DNA from: Clostridia bacterium
GTDB taxonomy: Bacteria; Bacillota; Clostridia; Christensenellales; Borkfalkiaceae
DNA: 8,238 nucleotides
Assembly: GCA_029054485.1 (NCBI GenBank)
Contig: JAIDFD010000211.1
Span: 1-8,238, forward strand
Direction of reading: 5' to 3'
Shown here one piece after another: positions 5,587-8,238 of the stretch. The notes under the pieces are model-generated. The model was not told the DNA's origin. It did not search any database and saw only the letters and a program-made list of their open reading frames with translations. The translations under genes and the position numbers were made by a program. Numbering within the stretch: the stretch's first letter is position 1; each line of letters begins with the position of its first letter.

Positions 5587-6996
5587 ATGCGCAAAATTCC
5601 ATTTTTATTTTCATTGAATTTTTTGTATCTTTTAATGATTGCGGCTGAAACGGCCGCAATCGTTTTTTTATGTATGTACCTGCCCTCCGTCCTGCCCGTT
5701 GCGGCGGCGTTCGTCGGCGTGTGGCTTTTGAACCTCGTTGCAATCACCATGATTGCCGCGCGGCGCGGCTCGCCCGAAATCAACTGCGCCCTCGCGCTGT
5801 TCGTGACAGCCCTGCCTGTTGCGGGCGCGGCGATTTACTTTTTTGCGGCGGTGGGGAAACGGCACTGCGGAAATCTGAAAATCAAAAATCCCCAACCCCA
5901 AACCGAGCTTGAAAACGCCGCGCTCAAAAACTGCGGAGTGTGCGGCGCGGGGTACGATAATGCGGTTTACTTTGACAGCGGGAACGACTACTTCGCCGCG
6001 CTGATACGCGAAATCGAAACCGCAAAAAAGCGGGTGTGCCTTGAATATTTTATCATAAGCCGCGGCAAAATTTTTGCCGAGCTTTTTTCCGCCCTGCAAC
6101 AGGCGAAAAGAAACGGCGCGGAAATTTTCGTAATTATGGACGGAGTCGGCTCGGCTTTCAGGTGCGGCAGAAAGGAGCTTAAACGGCTGAAAGCGATTGC
6201 AGAGGTCAAAATTTTTCACAGACTGACCCCCATGCCCTACTCGCGGCTGAACTTCCGCGACCACAGGAAAATTGCCACTGTAGACGGCAGGGCGGCGTTC
6301 ACCGGCGGCGTGAATATCGCGGACGAATACGCAAATATCCGCAGTCCCCACGGCTACTGGAAGGACACGGGGGTTGCGGTTTACGGCGCGGCGGCACAGA
6401 TTTTCGAGGGAATGTTTTTGTCCGTGTTCAGAAAAAAATACTATATGGACTACCCGAAAGGCGGCGAGAAGCGCTGTCTGCCCTACTGCGACTGCCCGCC
6501 CCACCGATCGGGCTTTTGCGAAAATTTGTACGCCCACGCAATCGCAAACTCAAAGAGATGCGTATATATCACTACCCCCTACTTCTGCGCGGGCGAAAAG
6601 CTATGCTCCGCGCTCGCTTTTGCCGCGGAGCGCGGAGTGGACGTGCGCGTGATTATCCCGCACGTTCCGGACAAAAAATACGCATTCGAACTGTCCAAAG
6701 CGTCTGCGGAAAAGCTGATTGCCCGCGGGGTGCAATTCTACGAATACACGCCGGGGTTTATGCACTCTAAAAGTATGGTCTGCGATGACAGCCTGTTTAT
6801 CGGCTCGTACAACTTCGACTACCGCTCTATGCGGCTCAATTACGAGTGCGGCGTTGCGCTCGACGGCAAGGTGGCAGACGACGCCGAGCGGGATTTTTGG
6901 GAATGTCTGCGCCTTTCCGAACCCCTCTGCGACAATCCCTCGTTTTTGCGCAGAGCGTACAGATTTTTCCTCAAACTCGTAGCCCCGCTTATGTAG
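5587..6996 (+). CDS. cls: Cardiolipin synthase-type phospholipase D family protein
   Basis: A 469-residue membrane enzyme expected to join two phosphatidylglycerols into cardiolipin and glycerol. Three hydrophobic segments (about 6-28, 34-59 and 68-89) form an N-terminal anchor. Two phospholipase D HKD motifs follow: HRKIATVD (226-233), continuing GRAAFTGGVNIADEY, and HSKSMVCD (393-400), continuing DSLFIGSYNFDYRS. Both are intact. The PY-x-D-x-P segment typical of Cls is present as PYCDCP (300-305), with cysteines flanking the Asp. The length matches bacterial Cls. I prefer the ATG at 5587; an in-frame TTG at 5566 would add seven residues. Neither has a clear Shine-Dalgarno site, and no separate promoter stands out, so read-through from the dehydrogenase gene is possible. 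The coding sequence looks more G+C-rich than its neighbours. Confidence 0.93.
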   Translation: MRKIPFLFSLNFLYLLMIAAETAAIVFLCMYLPSVLPVAAAFVGVWLLNLVAITMIAARRGSPEINCALALFVTALPVAGAAIYFFAAVGKRHCGNLKIKNPQPQTELENAALKNCGVCGAGYDNAVYFDSGNDYFAALIREIETAKKRVCLEYFIISRGKIFAELFSALQQAKRNGAEIFVIMDGVGSAFRCGRKELKRLKAIAEVKIFHRLTPMPYSRLNFRDHRKIATVDGRAAFTGGVNIADEYANIRSPHGYWKDTGVAVYGAAAQIFEGMFLSVFRKKYYMDYPKGGEKRCLPYCDCPPHRSGFCENLYAHAIANSKRCVYITTPYFCAGEKLCSALAFAAERGVDVRVIIPHVPDKKYAFELSKASAEKLIARGVQFYEYTPGFMHSKSMVCDDSLFIGSYNFDYRSMRLNYECGVALDGKVADDAERDFWECLRLSEPLCDNPSFLRRAYRFFLKLVAPLM

Positions 6997-6997
6997 T

Positions 6998-7026
6998 TTG
7001 ACAAATAAAAAAGATACCGTTATAAT
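6998..7026 (+). promoter_or_regulatory. Perfect sigma-A promoter of the YfcE-like gene, leaderless architecture
   Basis: TTGACA (6998-7003), a 17-bp spacer, TATAAT (7021-7026), six bases, then ATG at 7033. As at the dtxR-family gene, predicted +1 is exactly the A of the ATG. The -35 box begins two bases after the stop codon of the cardiolipin-synthase gene. Confidence 0.88.
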
Positions 7027-7032
7027 GGGCGT

Positions 7033-7563
7033 ATGAGTAAATTTTTGATAGCTTCTGATATTCACGGCTCGGCGGAATACTGCAAACAGCTTTTAAGCGC
7101 GTTCGAACGCGAAAAGGCTGAAAAGCTTTTACTGCTGGGCGATATTCTTTACCACGGACCCAGAAACCCTCTGCCCGCAGGCTATTCGCCAAAAGAGGTC
7201 GGTGAAATGCTGGGCGCAATTAAGGAAAAAATAATCTGCGTGCGCGGCAACTGCGACAGCGAGGTTGACCAGATGGTTTTGCCCTTCCCCGTGACGTGCG
7301 ATTACGCCGCGGTGTACGCAGACGGAATAACGATGTACCTCTCGCACGGGCACAGACAGGTACCGCCCCTTTTGAAAGGCGACGTTTATCTGACGGGGCA
7401 CACGCACGTTCCGCTTATCGAAAAGGGCGAATTTTTGCACCTCAACCCCGGGTCGGTTTCACTACCAAAAGAGGGCAGCGCGCACGGATATATTCTGTAC
7501 GAAAACAAGACCTTTTACTTTAAAACCTTAGACGGCAAAACTTACGATGAAATCAAAGCATAA
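7033..7563 (+). CDS. yfcE: YfcE/MJ0936-type metallophosphodiesterase
   Basis: A 176-residue cytoplasmic calcineurin-like phosphoesterase. E. coli YfcE acts on phosphodiesters in vitro with Mn(II); its natural substrate is not settled. All family metal motifs are visible in order: ASDIHG (7-12, ligands D9 and H11), LLGDILYHGP (34-43, D37), RGNCD (71-75, N73), SHGH (104-107, H105) and GHTHVP (122-127, H123 and H125). NPGSVSLPK (138-146) is also typical of the YfcE branch. Its length equals that of the family. The start is fixed by the promoter and by the MSKFLIASDIHG opening. It is transcribed alone and ends at a strong terminator. The gene symbol is by family resemblance. Confidence 0.95.
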   Translation: MSKFLIASDIHGSAEYCKQLLSAFEREKAEKLLLLGDILYHGPRNPLPAGYSPKEVGEMLGAIKEKIICVRGNCDSEVDQMVLPFPVTCDYAAVYADGITMYLSHGHRQVPPLLKGDVYLTGHTHVPLIEKGEFLHLNPGSVSLPKEGSAHGYILYENKTFYFKTLDGKTYDEIKA

Positions 7564-7595
7564 AAAAACTCCTCCGCGTTGCGGAGGAGTTTTTT
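7563..7595. terminator. Strong bidirectional rho-independent terminator
   Basis: Arms ACTCCTCCGC (7568-7577) and GCGGAGGAGT (7581-7590) pair perfectly around GTT. The flanking A-run (7563-7567) and T-run (7591-7595) extend the stem and supply a T-tract on both strands. It overlaps the last base of the YfcE-like gene's stop codon and ends nine bases before the end of the convergent membrane-protein gene, so it should serve both. Confidence 0.95.
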
Positions 7596-7604
7596 GCTGT
7601 TTTA

Positions 7605-7829
7605 TTAGCAGGGAATAATTCTTAAAATGTGCTTCCTTGCAATCATGAGAATAAGGTCTAACAACCAGATAATGCCCCAGCCGAGCAGTATACGGAGGAT
7701 ACCCGCAATAATCTTGCCTTCAGCAAATCTTGTAATAACGCCGCACCACCAAGAGGTTACGGGGATAATCGCAAGAATTACGCTGACAACATAGCTGAGC
7801 CCGAAATAATCGCCTTTACGACTTGCCAT
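7605..7829 (-). CDS. Small two-helix membrane protein, TM2-domain-like
   Basis: A 74-residue protein with two hydrophobic segments, about residues 9-32 and 40-63. They are joined by a short charged turn, TRFAEGK (33-39). The second helix, IIAGILRILLGWGIIWLLDLI, resembles the G-x-x-x-G...W-x-x-D-L-I pattern of TM2-type small proteins; the first helix contains SWWCG. The N-terminus is short and basic and the C-terminus ends in a basic patch and Cys. Function is unknown. Expression signals are excellent: a consensus promoter and an AAAGGAG Shine-Dalgarno site eight bases before the ATG. The gene stands alone, convergent with the YfcE-like gene. Assignment to TM2 is by appearance only. Confidence 0.8.
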   Translation of the reverse strand: MASRKGDYFGLSYVVSVILAIIPVTSWWCGVITRFAEGKIIAGILRILLGWGIIWLLDLILMIARKHILRIIPC

Positions 7830-7837
7830 TTTAAATA

Positions 7838-7895
7838 CTCCTTTAAAAAAAGATTTTCTATAATTATATTATATCATATCTGAAAAATATGTCAA
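7838..7895 (-). promoter_or_regulatory. Promoter and strong Shine-Dalgarno site of the small membrane-protein gene
   Basis: On the minus strand: TTGACA (7895-7890), a 16-bp spacer, TATAAT (7873-7868); an overlapping second TATAAT lies at 7868-7863. A conventional leader follows, with AAAGGAG at 7844-7838, eight bases before the ATG at 7829. This is the best ribosome-binding site in the window. Confidence 0.85.
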
Positions 7896-7921
7896 GAGAT
7901 ATACATAATTTTCATAAACAA

Positions 7922-7953
7922 GTTAAGAAGTCCCCTTTCGGGGACTTCTTAAC
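7922..7953. repeat. Perfect 14-bp hairpin of unknown role
   Basis: GTTAAGAAGTCCCC (7922-7935) and GGGGACTTCTTAAC (7940-7953) are exact inverted copies around TTTC. On the minus strand the loop is GAAA, a stable tetraloop, and the stem is followed by TTGTTTATG, a poor T-tract. No gene on the minus strand ends here within the window. It could be a terminator for an unseen short RNA or the end of a mobile element. Confidence 0.6.
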
Positions 7954-8080
7954 CGAGTAGGACTGTCACCTATGCCTAATCTCATGGGTTTATCTGACAA
8001 CAAAGCGCAAAATTATAGTATCACGCTTTAAAATAAAAAACATTATTTACGCCTAACGGGCGTAGAAAAATTTTTCCTTA
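7954..8080. other. Gene-free stretch with a second foldable segment
   Basis: No plausible coding frame is seen. On the plus strand GTCA-CCTATG (7965-7974) can pair with CATGGG (7983-7988) and TGAC (7995-7998), with a bulged TTTATC; the inner stem uses one G-T pair, which favours a plus-strand RNA. A TATAAT occurs on the minus strand around 8017-8012 without a good -35. A 6-bp hairpin, TACGCC/GGCGTA (8048-8064), is followed by GAAAAATTTTT. I cannot assign any of these to a known RNA family. Confidence 0.4.
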
Positions 8081-8111
8081 CTGTCATTTCGAGCTTAGCC
8101 GAGAAATCTTT
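8081..8111 (+). repeat. Dispersed repeat copy 2
   Basis: A plus-strand relative of the copy at 731-759. It opens with TGTCATT, has TCGAGC in place of CTGAGC, then TTAGCCGA, and ends with AAATCTT. It faces copy 3 (8203-8238) in inverted orientation, enclosing about 90 bp of gene-free DNA. Confidence 0.65.
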
Positions 8112-8202
8112 ATTTGCTTTTAACCTCATTGTAGCCCTCATTGGGGGGAAGCCTAAAATGCAGTAACTATTTTTGCGCGGAAACGCTTTGCCCGCGCAAA
8201 AA
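8112..8202. other. Gene-free stretch between inverted repeat copies, with a GC palindrome
   Basis: TTTTTGCGCGG (8170-8180) and CCGCGCAAAAA (8192-8202) are perfectly complementary around an 11-nt loop. The T-run precedes the stem and the A-run follows it on both strands, so this is a palindrome and not a terminator. Nothing else is recognisable here. Confidence 0.55.
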
Positions 8203-8238
8203 AATTCTTCGGCTACGCTACGCTCCGCTCAGAATGAC
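8203..8238 (-). repeat. Dispersed repeat copy 3, with pentamer expansion, cut by the window edge
   Basis: Read on the minus strand from the window end: GTCATTCTGAGCG, then GAGCG, TAGCG and TAGCC, then GAAGAATT. Compared with copy 1 it carries two extra 5-nt units of the type NAGCG in the middle. The copy probably continues with one more base (T) beyond the window. Confidence 0.7.

Noticed and set aside
5668..6537. A 289-codon open frame on the minus strand opposite the cardiolipin-synthase gene
   Set aside because: It lies entirely within the cls gene, whose HKD motifs are intact. The translation is low-complexity and basic, with no domain, promoter or ribosome-binding site: an antisense shadow of a G+C-rich gene.
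6601..7065. A 154-codon minus-strand frame across the end of cls and the yfcE promoter
   Set aside because: It is antisense to the second HKD motif and to a perfect promoter, with no recognisable domain.
8170..8202. Hairpin with T- and A-runs as a rho-independent terminator
   Set aside because: The T-run precedes the stem and A's follow it on both strands, so no T-tract is present downstream of the hairpin in either direction.
7900..8238. CRISPR array or tRNA gene in the gene-free right end
   Set aside because: There are no regularly spaced direct repeats, and no cloverleaf or CCA-ending acceptor stem could be built on either strand.

Overview
The window looks like chromosomal DNA from a Clostridia-type member of the Bacillota. 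The main signs are the translation block rpmE - DUF1385/prmC - prfA, a release factor 1 with a Firmicute-like PET codon-reading motif, a four-cysteine L31, very consensus-like sigma-A promoters and many small regulator genes. Genus cannot be read from the sequence. There are no rRNA or tRNA genes, no CRISPR array and no recognisable transposase gene.

Layout. Positions 21-644 hold two minus-strand regulators, a DtxR/MntR-family metalloregulator and a small XRE repressor. Divergent from the repressor is a plus-strand gene for a small four-cysteine protein (762-1022). Its promoter carries two palindromic operators 20 bp apart, one in the -35/-10 spacer and one touching the -35 box. Positions 1137-4341 are a minus-strand translation block. 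rpmE (L31) has its own promoter, Shine-Dalgarno site and terminator. It is followed by a 612-residue fusion of a DUF1385 membrane protein with PrmC (the release-factor glutamine methyltransferase), and then by prfA, which encodes the substrate of PrmC. Positions 4483-6996 on the plus strand hold a medium-chain dehydrogenase lacking the usual catalytic-zinc ligands and a cardiolipin-synthase-type phospholipase D. A YfcE-like metallophosphodiesterase (7033-7563) then meets, tail to tail, a 74-residue two-helix membrane protein; one strong hairpin terminator lies between them. From about 7900 to the end there is no gene, only hairpins and two copies of a dispersed repeat, a third copy of which lies in the leader of the four-cysteine gene.

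Two themes stand out. First, the dtxR and yfcE genes have perfect TTGACA-17-TATAAT promoters whose predicted start point is the A of the ATG, and the dehydrogenase gene has a near-consensus promoter with a predicted 3-nt leader. They look leaderless, while rpmE and the small membrane-protein gene in the same window have ordinary leaders with Shine-Dalgarno sites. Second, DUF1385, PrmC and RF1 are normally separate neighbours in Clostridia, and here the first two are one polypeptide. The best candidate for an uncharacterised regulatory unit is the XRE repressor, twin operators and four-cysteine protein at 438-1022.
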